DNA from: Acidobacteriota bacterium
GTDB lineage: Bacteria > Acidobacteriota > UBA4820 > DSQY01
Length of the DNA: 58,421 nucleotides
Assembly: GCA_040752915.1 (NCBI GenBank)
Contig: JBFMHB010000003.1
Span: forward strand, 10,166-68,586
Reading direction: 5' to 3'
Below are positions 11,054 through 19,685 of this stretch, one piece after another. The stretch's first letter is position 1. Each line of letters starts with the position of its first letter. The notes below the pieces were generated by a model, which was not told where the DNA came from, did no database searches, and saw only the letters and a program-made list of their open reading frames with translations. The position numbers were made by a program, and so were the translations under genes.

Positions 11054-11157
11054 GGATTCCGTGTCGGGGAGACGGAATCCGCAGGAGGGCTGCCACGCCC
11101 GCGCCCGCCGCGCCGTCCGATGGGGACGGGCGGGAAGGGATCGAGCCCCTCCCGCCC
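11054..11157 (-). terminator. Two hairpins after the DUF4412 gene
   Basis: The first hairpin has GGGCGGGA at 11128-11135 pairing with TCCCGCCC at 11150-11157. The second has GGATTCCGT at 11054-11062 pairing with ACGGAATCC at 11072-11080. Both lie between the end of the DUF4412-like gene and the rpsU promoter. Neither has a T-run, so termination would be factor-dependent or weak. Confidence 0.45.
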
Positions 11158-11166
11158 GGTCTGAAT

Positions 11167-12174
11167 CTACTTTCCCAGAACCTTCATGAGGTCCTTGAGG
11201 GAGGGCTTCTTCTTCTTCTGCTCCTCCTGGGACTGTTGCTGGGGCTGTACCTGCTCCCCTTCTTCGCCGGAGGCTTCGGCGCTCTGCCCGGCATTCCGGT
11301 TGGCCTCGTCGTTCATTTGCGTGAGGCCCTTCATCATGGACCCCAGGCCGAGTTCGGTCTTCGTGTAGCCCGCGGGAAGAACGAAGGTCCCGGGGGGGAT
11401 GGCGGCCATCTGGACGTCCTTGGTCGTCAGGATGCTCGTGCCGTTATCCTTGCCGTCCACGAAGTGCTTGGTCCGGACCTCCATGGGGAACCCCAGAAAG
11501 CCGACCTTGGCGGCCACCACCTTGTCGAAGGCGGGGTCGCCCGTCACCAGACCCTGGCTGTGCCAGTTCCGCTCCCCGAAGATGGCCAGGACGTCGTAGG
11601 CCGTGGTGGTGTAGTAATCCGTGACGTCCTCGGTGCGGGACTTGGTCTTGAAGCCCATGACCTTGGCCTCGGTGGTGTAGGCCAGGCGGATGCGCTTCCC
11701 GGTGCAGGGCACGCCCGAGACGACCTTGGGAGGGAGCGGCGAAACCTCCACCTGTTGGTCGCTGTAGGTGATCTTCATGGACTGCCCCATCTGGTTGGCG
11801 GCGTTCTGCATCTCGTCGAGGTTCATCTCGACGTATTCCCTCCGGTCCGGGTATACGAAGTAGGCCACCTTGCCGGTGTTGTCGCCCAGCATGTAGGAGC
11901 CCTTCGGGAACATGAAGAAGTCCGAGAGGTAGTTCATCCGGAACTTCCCGCTGTCCGCCATGACTTCGAAGAGGAATCCCATGGCTCCGTCGCCCGTCGG
12001 GAGGCCGAGCTTTCGTGCCATCTCCTTGTCTTCGGCGGACATTTCGCGGGCCTCCTGTTTCTGCTGGGGCCCGCCTTCCATCTTGACCTCGCCGCGGTAC
12101 TTGATGCCCATCAGAGCCTGGGCGCCGAGGCTGGCCGCGGTGAGGGTGAGCGCAAGGATCGCTGATTTCTTCAT
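11167..12174 (-). CDS. Exported DUF4412-like protein
   Basis: 335 residues from ATG 12174, chosen for GGAGG eight bases upstream and because a signal peptide follows at once (MKKSAILALTLTAASLGAQA). The body is a beta-rich outer-membrane-carrier-like fold typical of DUF4412: a region describing modified substrate (YMLGDNTGKVAYFVYPDRREYVEM) and a later region with VPCTGKRIRL. The C-terminus is low-complexity, Gln- and Lys-rich (VQPQQQSQEEQKKKK). It should act in the periplasm or at the outer membrane; no substrate is known. It is monocistronic between hairpins and the long non-coding stretch. Confidence 0.75.
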   Translation of the reverse strand: MKKSAILALTLTAASLGAQALMGIKYRGEVKMEGGPQQKQEAREMSAEDKEMARKLGLPTGDGAMGFLFEVMADSGKFRMNYLSDFFMFPKGSYMLGDNTGKVAYFVYPDRREYVEMNLDEMQNAANQMGQSMKITYSDQQVEVSPLPPKVVSGVPCTGKRIRLAYTTEAKVMGFKTKSRTEDVTDYYTTTAYDVLAIFGERNWHSQGLVTGDPAFDKVVAAKVGFLGFPMEVRTKHFVDGKDNGTSILTTKDVQMAAIPPGTFVLPAGYTKTELGLGSMMKGLTQMNDEANRNAGQSAEASGEEGEQVQPQQQSQEEQKKKKPSLKDLMKVLGK

Positions 12175-12745
12175 CGGATCGTCCTCCATGTCCATGGTGC
12201 CACCCGGGGCGGGGCGGGGCAAGAGGCGGAGGGGATTTCGAAGGGGGATTTCGGATTTCGAATCCATGGGGCGAACGGCATGCGTGTCCAAAATAAACGG
12301 CCTCTTTGCCTTCGAAGCAAGGCGGGACGGGCGCCGCGCCGTTGGCGCGGCTTGCGAGGCCTGGACCGGCCGCTTCCGTGCACGCACGTCCGCGTCCCGG
12401 TCCATGGCCTCCCCGCGCCCTTCGGGCGCTCCGTCCCGCTTCGGCTGGCACGGCCACGCCGTTGCCCCCCACCCCCTTTTCAGGAGGCCGCACGTCCCGG
12501 ACCTTGGGCTTTGTCAGGCTTCGGCGCCCGCATCCTCAACGTACACAGGTACGCCTCCGGTGCGGCCGCCTCGCCTTCCTCGCCCAAGGCCCAATCCTGC
12601 GGCCTGATTATTGGCTCGTCTGGAGAATCAGTGCAGGCCCCTGAGCTGAATCGCCGTCCGCCGAGGGCGGTCTGGCTTGGAGGCCCGGGCCGATTCACCA
12701 GACGACCCGCTTGCCCGACCGGTGACCCCGGTCCACCGGCCTCTA
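12175..12745. other. 571-base intergenic stretch without convincing gene
   Basis: No open frame here has both a ribosome-binding site and protein-like composition. The stretch contains many short inverted repeats, such as GCCGCGCC/GGCGCGGC at 12333-12351, GCGCCC-TTC-GGGCGC near 12417-12431 and CGTAC-ACAG-GTACG at 12540-12553. A weak leftward promoter (TTGCTT, 17 bases, TTTATT) near 12290-12320 could serve the DUF4412 gene. The general look is that of an extragenic palindromic element or a decayed gene. Confidence 0.5.
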
Positions 12746-12991
12746 TCAGGTTACCGGCCGGTGCGTGCCGTAGCCGCAGATGGGGCACTGGATCAGCGCG
12801 CCCTCCCGCTCCGCCAGGGAAGCCAGGTGGCAGTGGGGGCACTCCATCCCGGCGGCGAGGAAAACCAGCGTCTGCTTCTCCGGACAACCGGACCGGGTCG
12901 CGGGAAGGCAGGGGCACGGTTTTCGGAAGACGGGCCGGCTGGAGAGGGGCTTGCGGGGCTTGAACAGGGGGCGCGAATCCTTGGAGGTCAC
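12746..12991 (-). CDS. Small zinc-ribbon protein
   Basis: 81 residues. The C-terminal third has two Cys pairs, CPHC and CPIC, separated by about 18 residues, the layout of a zinc ribbon; the N-terminal half is basic and probably disordered. It starts at GTG 12991 inside the stop codon of the upstream receiver/GGDEF gene (GTGA overlap), so translation is probably coupled. A shorter protein starting at the Met before the first Cys pair (MECPHC) is possible. The function is unknown; its place suggests an accessory of the signalling operon. Confidence 0.6.
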   Translation of the reverse strand: MTSKDSRPLFKPRKPLSSRPVFRKPCPCLPATRSGCPEKQTLVFLAAGMECPHCHLASLAEREGALIQCPICGYGTHRPVT

Positions 12992-15036
12992 GGCCGGGCC
13001 GGGGCCACCCGGTTTCGGCCCCCTTCCTTGGCGAGGTAGAGCGCCCGGTCGGCGGCCTCGCTCAGGCTCTGGGCGTCCATTCCCTCCTCGAGCCCCGCCA
13101 CGCCCACGCTGAGGGTGCAGGTGACGGTGGTGCCCTCGGCGGGGTGGATCACCTGCGCAAAGGCGGCGCGGACCTCATCCAGGATGCCCGCGGCGCGATC
13201 GGCGGTGGTGTCGGTGAGCAACACGGCGAACTCGTCCCCGCCGAAGCGGCCCAAGACGTCGGTCCTTCTCAGGCGCTGGCGAAGGAGGTAGGACAGGCTC
13301 TTGAGAACCCGATCCCCCGTTGCGTGGCCGTGGGTATCGTTCACCTCCTTGAATCGGTCCACGTCGATCATCGCCAGCGACAGGGGGCTCCCGACCCGGC
13401 GGGAGCGGGCCACCTCGACGACGATCTGCTCCTTCATGTGGGTGTGGTTGAGAAGGCCGGTCAGCCCGTCGCGGCTCATGAAGGACTGGAGGATCCGGGC
13501 GCGCTGGGCGCGAGCCGTGACGGAGGAGATCAGGTACTGGGGGGCGATGTTCTTGGTGAGGAAATCGTCGGCCCCGAGGTCGATGGCCTTCATTTGCTGT
13601 TGAATGCGGCTCTCCACCGAGAGGAAGACGATGGGAAGCGTGAGGAATCCGGGGATCTGCCGGATCACGGCGGCCAGCTCCAATCCGTTGCAACCCGGCA
13701 TGTACAGGTCCATCAGGACCAGCTCCGGGTTGAACTCGCTCAGGGCCTGGAGGGCGTCCTGAGGGCGGTTCACCTTGGCGATCTTCATCCCGGCCTGCCC
13801 GAGAAGCAGGCCGAAATGCTCCGCCAAGGCGGGCTCGTCCTCCACGATGAGCACGCGCAGGGGATCCACGGGGCGGGGATTGGTCAGGCTGTCCAGCGTG
13901 CCGATCAGGTCGCCGAGCTCCACGGGTTTGGTGAAGAAGGCGGCTCCGCCCGCGCGGACGGCTTCGAGCCGGGTGGCGAAGTCCCCGGCCTCAGAGAGAA
14001 ACACGAGGGGAGGGCGCGGCCGGCCCTCTGGAAAGAGCCTCCGGGCGGCCTCGGTTCCCTTCTCGGTTTCGCCCGTGAAGAGAATATCGAGGATTATTGC
14101 GGCGGGCGGCGTCTCGCCCGCGATGCCGGCCAGATCCTCCAGGCGCGCCACGGTCCTCACGTCGTAGCCGAAATGGCTGATCTGCATGCCGAGGTTCAGG
14201 GCGAAGACGCGGTCGTCGTCCACGAGGAGGATGAGTTTCCCGGTCCGGCTGGCTCCCGGAGGCGGCTCGATGTAGCGTGCGGGCACGACCTCGATCTCGG
14301 GCCGAAGGACGTCGGGCCGGGCGGAAAGCTCCCTCAGGCGGGACAGCCCCTCGGAGACGGCCGCTTCGGCGTCGGCCGGAATCGGCGTTCCGCCTTCGGC
14401 CATGTCGGCCAGGAGGTGTTCGACGGATCGGGCGGCGACGGATAGGGCCGTGTAGCCGAAGGTGCCGGCCGTGCCGGCCAGGCTGTGGACCATCCGGTGA
14501 AGCGTCGCCGGACCGTCCGCCGGGGCTTGCCCGGAGCGGACGGCCGACCACAAGGCATCCATCTCATCCAGGCGAGCCCCCACCCCGGAGGCGAAGACTT
14601 CCCGGAGGGCGTTCAGCTTCTCCTGGAAGTCCTCCGGGACGGCCGCCGGTTTCTGTGATGACGTGGGAAGGGGGGCGAACTCGCGGACGGCCGCGAGAAG
14701 TTCCTCGGGGGAGACGGGTTTGGTGAGGTACGCGTCGGCGCCGTGCTGCTTTCCCTCCGTTCGGTAGCGATCTTTCCGGTACACGCCGGTGACCAGCACC
14801 ACCGGCGTACTGGACAGGGAGGGGGTGCCCTTGATCTGCTGGCAGAGTTTGAACCCGCTCAGTCTGGGCAGGAGGAGATCGGTGACCAGGCAGGCGGGCC
14901 GCTCCTTCTCCACGAGGGCGAGGCCCGAAAGCCCGTCGGCGGCCTCCACGACTTCGTAGCCCGCCCCCTCCAGAACCGCGCGGAGAAACTCCCGGATCTT
15001 CGGCTCGTCATCCACCACGGCGATCTTGGGACCCAT
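12988..15036 (-). CDS. Multi-receiver, Hpt and GGDEF response regulator
   Basis: 682 residues. Order: receiver 1 (about 1-120, phospho-Asp in CLVTDLLLP), a histidine phosphotransfer domain (about 140-240, HSLAGTAGTFG), receiver 2 (about 268-380), receiver 3 (about 390-510, LVLMDLYMPGCNG), and a diguanylate cyclase domain (about 520-680) with an intact GGDEF active site and substrate motif (DVDRFKEVNDTHGH). It should make cyclic di-GMP in response to phosphorylation. In receiver 2 the Asp region reads IILDILFTGETEKG, so it may still be phosphorylated. It lies 17 bases after the single-domain receiver gene and downstream of the hybrid kinase, its likely phosphodonor. Confidence 0.93.
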   Translation of the reverse strand: MGPKIAVVDDEPKIREFLRAVLEGAGYEVVEAADGLSGLALVEKERPACLVTDLLLPRLSGFKLCQQIKGTPSLSSTPVVLVTGVYRKDRYRTEGKQHGADAYLTKPVSPEELLAAVREFAPLPTSSQKPAAVPEDFQEKLNALREVFASGVGARLDEMDALWSAVRSGQAPADGPATLHRMVHSLAGTAGTFGYTALSVAARSVEHLLADMAEGGTPIPADAEAAVSEGLSRLRELSARPDVLRPEIEVVPARYIEPPPGASRTGKLILLVDDDRVFALNLGMQISHFGYDVRTVARLEDLAGIAGETPPAAIILDILFTGETEKGTEAARRLFPEGRPRPPLVFLSEAGDFATRLEAVRAGGAAFFTKPVELGDLIGTLDSLTNPRPVDPLRVLIVEDEPALAEHFGLLLGQAGMKIAKVNRPQDALQALSEFNPELVLMDLYMPGCNGLELAAVIRQIPGFLTLPIVFLSVESRIQQQMKAIDLGADDFLTKNIAPQYLISSVTARAQRARILQSFMSRDGLTGLLNHTHMKEQIVVEVARSRRVGSPLSLAMIDVDRFKEVNDTHGHATGDRVLKSLSYLLRQRLRRTDVLGRFGGDEFAVLLTDTTADRAAGILDEVRAAFAQVIHPAEGTTVTCTLSVGVAGLEEGMDAQSLSEAADRALYLAKEGGRNRVAPARP

Positions 15037-15053
15037 GACCCACCCCGTTTCCG

Positions 15054-15446
15054 TCAGCGAGAGGTCCGCTCCCAGATGGCCCGGACCGTGGCGGGCAGGG
15101 CCATCGGATCAAAGGGCTTGGTGATCACATCGGCGGCTCCCAGGGCCAGAAATTGCTGGATCTCCTGGGGTTGGGCCTTGGCGGTCATGAAGATCGCGGG
15201 CACGCCGGCCAGGGAAGGCGTCTGACGAAGCCGCTGAAGGGTCGTGGGTCCGTCCATGCCGGGCATCATGACATCGAGGAGGATGAGGTCGGGGCCGAAG
15301 GCGGGGCCCTTCTCGATGGCCTCGGCCCCTGAACTGCACACCTCCAGGACGAATCCGCCCAGGCTTTCGAGGGAGAGTCTGGCCACCGTCTGGATGTCCG
15401 GCTCGTCCTCCACGTACAGGATTCGCCTCAATTCGCTCGCGGGCAT
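15054..15446 (-). CDS. Single-domain response regulator
   Basis: 130 residues, receiver domain only. The acidic pocket (YVEDEPD), phospho-acceptor Asp (LILLDVMMPGMDG), the Thr/Ser position (IFMTAKA) and the conserved Lys (ITKPFDP) are all present. ATG 15446 has AAAGGAG five bases upstream. With no output domain it probably shuttles phosphate between the hybrid kinase upstream and the multi-receiver protein downstream. Confidence 0.93.
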   Translation of the reverse strand: MPASELRRILYVEDEPDIQTVARLSLESLGGFVLEVCSSGAEAIEKGPAFGPDLILLDVMMPGMDGPTTLQRLRQTPSLAGVPAIFMTAKAQPQEIQQFLALGAADVITKPFDPMALPATVRAIWERTSR

Positions 15447-15517
15447 GTGCTCTCCTTTCTCACTTCCTGACCGCATCTGTCCCCGCGGGGTCCGAACGGC
15501 TGCGGTCGTGGCGCTCT

Positions 15518-18500
15518 CTATGGATCGGGCCTCCGGATTGGTTTTCCTCGGGCCAGGGCGTCTTCAACGGCCTGCCTCAAGTTCTCGTTGGACGTGGCCC
15601 CCTTCACCAGGAACCCCGCGACGGCGGGCGGCATTTCCAGAGCCCTGTCCTCGGCCGAAAAGACCAGGGCCGGTACGGAGCGGTCCCTCAATTCGGGCAG
15701 AAGCTCCGCGCCCCCTCCGTCGGGAAGGGTCAGATCCAGCAGGACGAGCTGGAAGGAAGACTCGTCGAGAAGCCGGCGGGCTTCCTCCAGCGACCGCGCG
15801 GACACGACGTCCGCGATCTCGCAGACGATGCCCCGGACCACCTCCAGGACGTCCGGGTCGTCCTCCACGTGCAAAATGAGCGGGCGTTCGGATCCCGCTG
15901 GAGGAGTCGCCGGCGTCCCCTGTCCGTCGGGGAGGGATGTGGAATCGGCGGGGGCGAGAAGGGGCAGGTCGAAAAAGAAGGTCGTGCCCTTTCCCTCTTC
16001 GGTGGTGAAGTCCATGCTCCCACCCATTTTTTCCACGATGGCCTTGGCAATGGAGAGGCCGAGCCCCGTGCCCCCCTTCTTGCGGGTATCCGAGGAGTCG
16101 GCCTGGGCGAACTTGCCGAATATCTTGGATCGGAAGGCTTCGGGGATTCCCGGGCCCCGGTCCGTGACGGACACCCGCACGCGGCGGCCGCTCGGTTCGG
16201 CTCGTAGGGAAACGGTCCCGTTCTCGGGGGAGAACTTGATGGCGTTCGACAGGAGGTTCGTGACCACTTGCTGAAACCGGTCCACGTCCACCCTTACCAG
16301 GAGGGTTCCGTGGGCGGGAGGCGTTTCGAGGGCGATGGTCTGTCCGTACTGGTGAGCGAAGCCGCGGTTTGCTTCCACGGCCTGGTGGAGGAGGGCGGCC
16401 AGGTCCGAATCCCGCAGGTCGAAGGCCATGCGCCCCGCCTCGATCTTCTCCATGTCCAGGATGTCGTTGATGAGGCGCACCAGCCGCTCGCTGTTCTTGA
16501 GGGCGATGTCCACCAGGGCTCGGGCCTGGGCGGGCATTTCCCCCGCCACCCCCCCCTGCAGGAGGCCGAGGGAGCCGCGGATGGAGGTCAGGGGCGTGCG
16601 GAGTTCGTGGCTCACCGTGGAGACGAATTCTTTCTTCAGCCGGTCCACCTCGCGGCGCTGGGAAATGTCCTGGATGCTGCCGGCGTACCGCCGCCCCGCC
16701 GGGGACCGGAACTCGAAGAGAGAGAGTTCCACGGGAAAGATCTCCCCACCCTTTCGAATGGCCTCCCATTCGGTCACCCGGCCGAGGGCCTGAACCAAGG
16801 CCCTGCGGAAGAAGTCGCCGGGATCCTCCCCCTCGGGCACGGCGATGAGTTGGCTCACGTGCCGGCCCACCATCTCCTCCCGCGAGTAACCGAAGATCCG
16901 TTCCGCCGCGGGGTTGACCATTTCGATCACACCGTCCTTCTGGAGGGAGACGAGCCCCCCGAGCATGTTGTCGATGAGGCTCCGGGTCCGCCCTTCGCTC
17001 TCCTGCAGGGCCGCCAGGTCCCGCTGCCGCTGGATGGCCGCGCCCAGCGTTCCGGCGAAGGTCTTGAAGACGTCCAGTTCGGCGAGGGACCATCGCCGGA
17101 CCTGGCGGTGCTCCGCGAGGACGAGAATCCCCCACCATTCGCGCCCGGCGAAAATGGGGAGGAAGGCGATGGAGCGGCCCTGCCAGGGCGAGTCGGCAGG
17201 GAAGCCCCCGGAGGCGTCCGCCGGAGACGCCGACTTCGCCTCCCCCGCCTCCAGCCCCTCGACCCAGGCACGCGGCAGCCATTCGGGACGGCACACCGGG
17301 GGCGGCTGGTCGTGGGGGGACCCGCAGGCGTCCGGATCGAACCACATGGCCCGCCGCTCGGCCCGGCATTCGGCGGAGGGCTTCTCGTAGAGGGCGGCGG
17401 ACCCGACCTGGAGAGCCTGGCCAAGCCTCTCCAGCGCTCCTCCGATGCTCCGGCTCCAGTCCTCTCCCCGAAGGAGGCGTTCCGCGGCGGCGCTGGAGGC
17501 CTCGAGCACCGCGTCCCGGTTGCGCATGGCCGATTCGGCTTCGCGGCGCTGGGTCACGTCGGCCACCATGCCGATGGCGAAGAGCGGCTCTCCTTTCAAT
17601 CCCCGTGCCAGGGCCACGTTCAGGGCTCCCCAGAAGACCGTTCCGTCCTTCCGGACGTACCGCTTCTCCATCCGGTACCCCTCCCTCTGCCCGGCCATGA
17701 GGCCGCGGAAGAACTTCAGGTCGAGGTACAGATCCCGGGCGTCCGTGAAGTCGGCGAAGGTGAGGCCTCGAAGCTCCTCCGCCGTGTACCCCAGCATCTC
17801 GCACAGGGCCGGGTTGCTCGCGAAGGGACGTCCCTCCGCGTCCACCAGGGCGATGCCCACGGGGGAGGCGTCGAAAATGGCCTTGAATTGAGTCTCGCTG
17901 CGGCGCAGGGCTTCTTCGGCGGCCACCCGCTCGGAGATGTCGTTTTGAATGCCCACGAAGTGGGTCACCGTTCCGAAGTCGTCCCGGACCGGGAAGATCT
18001 GGAGCTCATTCCAGAAGGGGGTGCCGTCCTTTCGGTAGTTGCGCAGGACCGCCGAGCCCTCGCGCCTTTCGCGCACGGCCCTCCGGATCTCCTCCAGACC
18101 GGGCTGGTCCGCGTCCTTCCCGTGAAGGAAACGGCAGTTGCGCCCCGCCGCCTCCGACACGCTGTACCCCGTCATCCGCTCGAAGGCCGAATTCACGAAG
18201 ATGATCGGGTTGTCCGGCTGGGAGGGGTCCGTGATCACCACTCCGTTGCGGCTCGAAGAGAGGGCCCTGTGGAAGAGCCTCAGGTTTTCGACGGCCCGCT
18301 GGGATTCGGTCAGGTCCTTGGCGTTGAGGACGAGCCCCCGGATGGCGGGGTCCCTGAGGAGATTCGTCCCCAGGGATTCCAGGATGGCGTAGCGCCCGTC
18401 GGGCCTTCGGATGCGGAAATTGGCGAAGAACACTTCTCCGTCGGTCCGCGCCGCGCCCTGAAGAACGGACCGGATGGGACCCACGTCGTCCGGATGGAGG

Positions 18501-19132
18501 ATCTCCAGGAGAGAAGCCCCTTCGAGGGCCTGGAGGGAATAGCCCAGGATCGTCTCGGCGGCCGGGTTGGCGTACCGGATGACTCCCTCTTCGTCCAGGA
18601 CGGCCAAGAAGTCCATGGCGTTCTGCACGAGTTTCCGAAAGCGCTCCTCGCTGAGCCGGAGGTCCTCCTCCGCCCGCAGGCGGTCCGTGGCGTCCCGGCA
18701 GAGGCCCACGAAGGCTCGCCGGCCGCCCACTTCCATCTCGGTCACGGTGAGGTCCATGGGGAAGACGGTTCCGTCCTTCCGGAGCCCTTCCAGGGTCAGG
18801 AGCCGGCCGATGACGTGGGCGTCGCCCTCTTCCAGGTACCGGCGGAGGTATCCGTCGTGGGCGCTCCGGTGCGGCTCGGCCATGAGGACGGAGACGTTTC
18901 GCCCCAGGATTTCCTCGGCTTCGTACCCGAAGATTCTCTCGGCGGCCCGGTTGAACGAGAGGAGGACGCCGCTTTCGTCCACGGTCAGGAGACCGTCGAG
19001 GATCGTGTCGAGAATGGTCCGCACGAAGACAGGACTGCGCTCCAGGTGCGTCTTCGGGGCGCCCGGCCGGGCCGGTTCCTTTGGTCGGGAATGACGATTC
19101 TTCGAAGCCGCCACGGCGCCTCCCAACGGCAA
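15518..19132 (-). CDS. PAS-rich hybrid sensor histidine kinase
   Basis: About 1204 residues. Several PAS/PAC units occupy roughly 35-520, a GAF-like segment about 530-690, and another PAS about 700-810. Then come HisKA (about 825-890, VSHELRTPLTS with the phospho-His), HATPase (NLLSNAIKF; DRGPGIP; GGTGLGLSIAKAIVEK) and a C-terminal receiver (about 1080-1195, LVLLDLTLPDGG). No transmembrane segment is evident, so it is probably cytoplasmic and senses redox, light or small ligands through its PAS domains. The longest frame starts at TTG 19132; a GTG nine codons or so later is an alternative. It heads an operon with two response regulators. Confidence 0.92.
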   Translation of the reverse strand: MPLGGAVAASKNRHSRPKEPARPGAPKTHLERSPVFVRTILDTILDGLLTVDESGVLLSFNRAAERIFGYEAEEILGRNVSVLMAEPHRSAHDGYLRRYLEEGDAHVIGRLLTLEGLRKDGTVFPMDLTVTEMEVGGRRAFVGLCRDATDRLRAEEDLRLSEERFRKLVQNAMDFLAVLDEEGVIRYANPAAETILGYSLQALEGASLLEILHPDDVGPIRSVLQGAARTDGEVFFANFRIRRPDGRYAILESLGTNLLRDPAIRGLVLNAKDLTESQRAVENLRLFHRALSSSRNGVVITDPSQPDNPIIFVNSAFERMTGYSVSEAAGRNCRFLHGKDADQPGLEEIRRAVRERREGSAVLRNYRKDGTPFWNELQIFPVRDDFGTVTHFVGIQNDISERVAAEEALRRSETQFKAIFDASPVGIALVDAEGRPFASNPALCEMLGYTAEELRGLTFADFTDARDLYLDLKFFRGLMAGQREGYRMEKRYVRKDGTVFWGALNVALARGLKGEPLFAIGMVADVTQRREAESAMRNRDAVLEASSAAAERLLRGEDWSRSIGGALERLGQALQVGSAALYEKPSAECRAERRAMWFDPDACGSPHDQPPPVCRPEWLPRAWVEGLEAGEAKSASPADASGGFPADSPWQGRSIAFLPIFAGREWWGILVLAEHRQVRRWSLAELDVFKTFAGTLGAAIQRQRDLAALQESEGRTRSLIDNMLGGLVSLQKDGVIEMVNPAAERIFGYSREEMVGRHVSQLIAVPEGEDPGDFFRRALVQALGRVTEWEAIRKGGEIFPVELSLFEFRSPAGRRYAGSIQDISQRREVDRLKKEFVSTVSHELRTPLTSIRGSLGLLQGGVAGEMPAQARALVDIALKNSERLVRLINDILDMEKIEAGRMAFDLRDSDLAALLHQAVEANRGFAHQYGQTIALETPPAHGTLLVRVDVDRFQQVVTNLLSNAIKFSPENGTVSLRAEPSGRRVRVSVTDRGPGIPEAFRSKIFGKFAQADSSDTRKKGGTGLGLSIAKAIVEKMGGSMDFTTEEGKGTTFFFDLPLLAPADSTSLPDGQGTPATPPAGSERPLILHVEDDPDVLEVVRGIVCEIADVVSARSLEEARRLLDESSFQLVLLDLTLPDGGGAELLPELRDRSVPALVFSAEDRALEMPPAVAGFLVKGATSNENLRQAVEDALARGKPIRRPDP

Positions 19133-19263
19133 GAGCCTCGGATCCGGTTCCCAGGCCGAGTGTAGCGCAGGGAACCAGGGAGCGAAAGTTGGCGGTCCGG
19201 GCTTGCTCTCCCGAGCCCGCTCGGGTAAGGTACAGAGCGGGGATACTCAAAAGGGAGGGATCC

Positions 19264-19626
19264 ATGACCGACGACCAGCAGGCCTTGGCGTTGGTGACGG
19301 GGGTGTGGGGCGGGATCTGCTGTTTCTGGCTGGTCTTCTACCTGTACTTCTCCCTGTGCCTGTACAAGATCGCTCAGAAGACGGGGGTGCAGAACGCCTG
19401 GATGGCCTGGATCCCCATCCTCCAGATCGTTCCCCTTCTGGAAGCCGGCGGGAAGCCGATCTGGTGGATCCTCCTGCTCCTTGTGCCCCTGCTCAACCTC
19501 GTCATCGGGATCATCCTCTGGATGGCGGTGGCCGAGCGCAGGGGGAAGCCCGCGTGGGTGGGGATCCTGATCCTCGTGCCCTTCGTGGGGATCTTCGTCC
19601 CCGCCTACCTCGCCTTCAGCGAATAG
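19264..19626 (+). CDS. Small membrane protein, DUF5684-like
   Basis: 120 residues with three to four hydrophobic segments: about 10-32 (ICCFWLVFYLYFSLC), 45-58, 66-88 (WWILLLLVPLLNLVIGII) and 98-115. The pattern KTGVQNAWMAWIPI and its neighbour GGKPIWWILLLLVP is typical of DUF5684-type inner-membrane proteins of unknown function. ATG 19264 has GGGAGGG just upstream. It is transcribed away from the histidine kinase and converges with the peptide transporter gene. Confidence 0.75.
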   Translation: MTDDQQALALVTGVWGGICCFWLVFYLYFSLCLYKIAQKTGVQNAWMAWIPILQIVPLLEAGGKPIWWILLLLVPLLNLVIGIILWMAVAERRGKPAWVGILILVPFVGIFVPAYLAFSE

Positions 19627-19685
19627 GGCGGCGGTTCCTACCTGTTTTCGGCCTCGCCGCCGGGGAGGAGGAAACCCGCGCCGGC

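Noticed and set aside
16268-19165. 965-codon rightward open frame across the histidine kinase
   Set aside because: Antisense shadow of the kinase; no ribosome-binding site and low-complexity composition.
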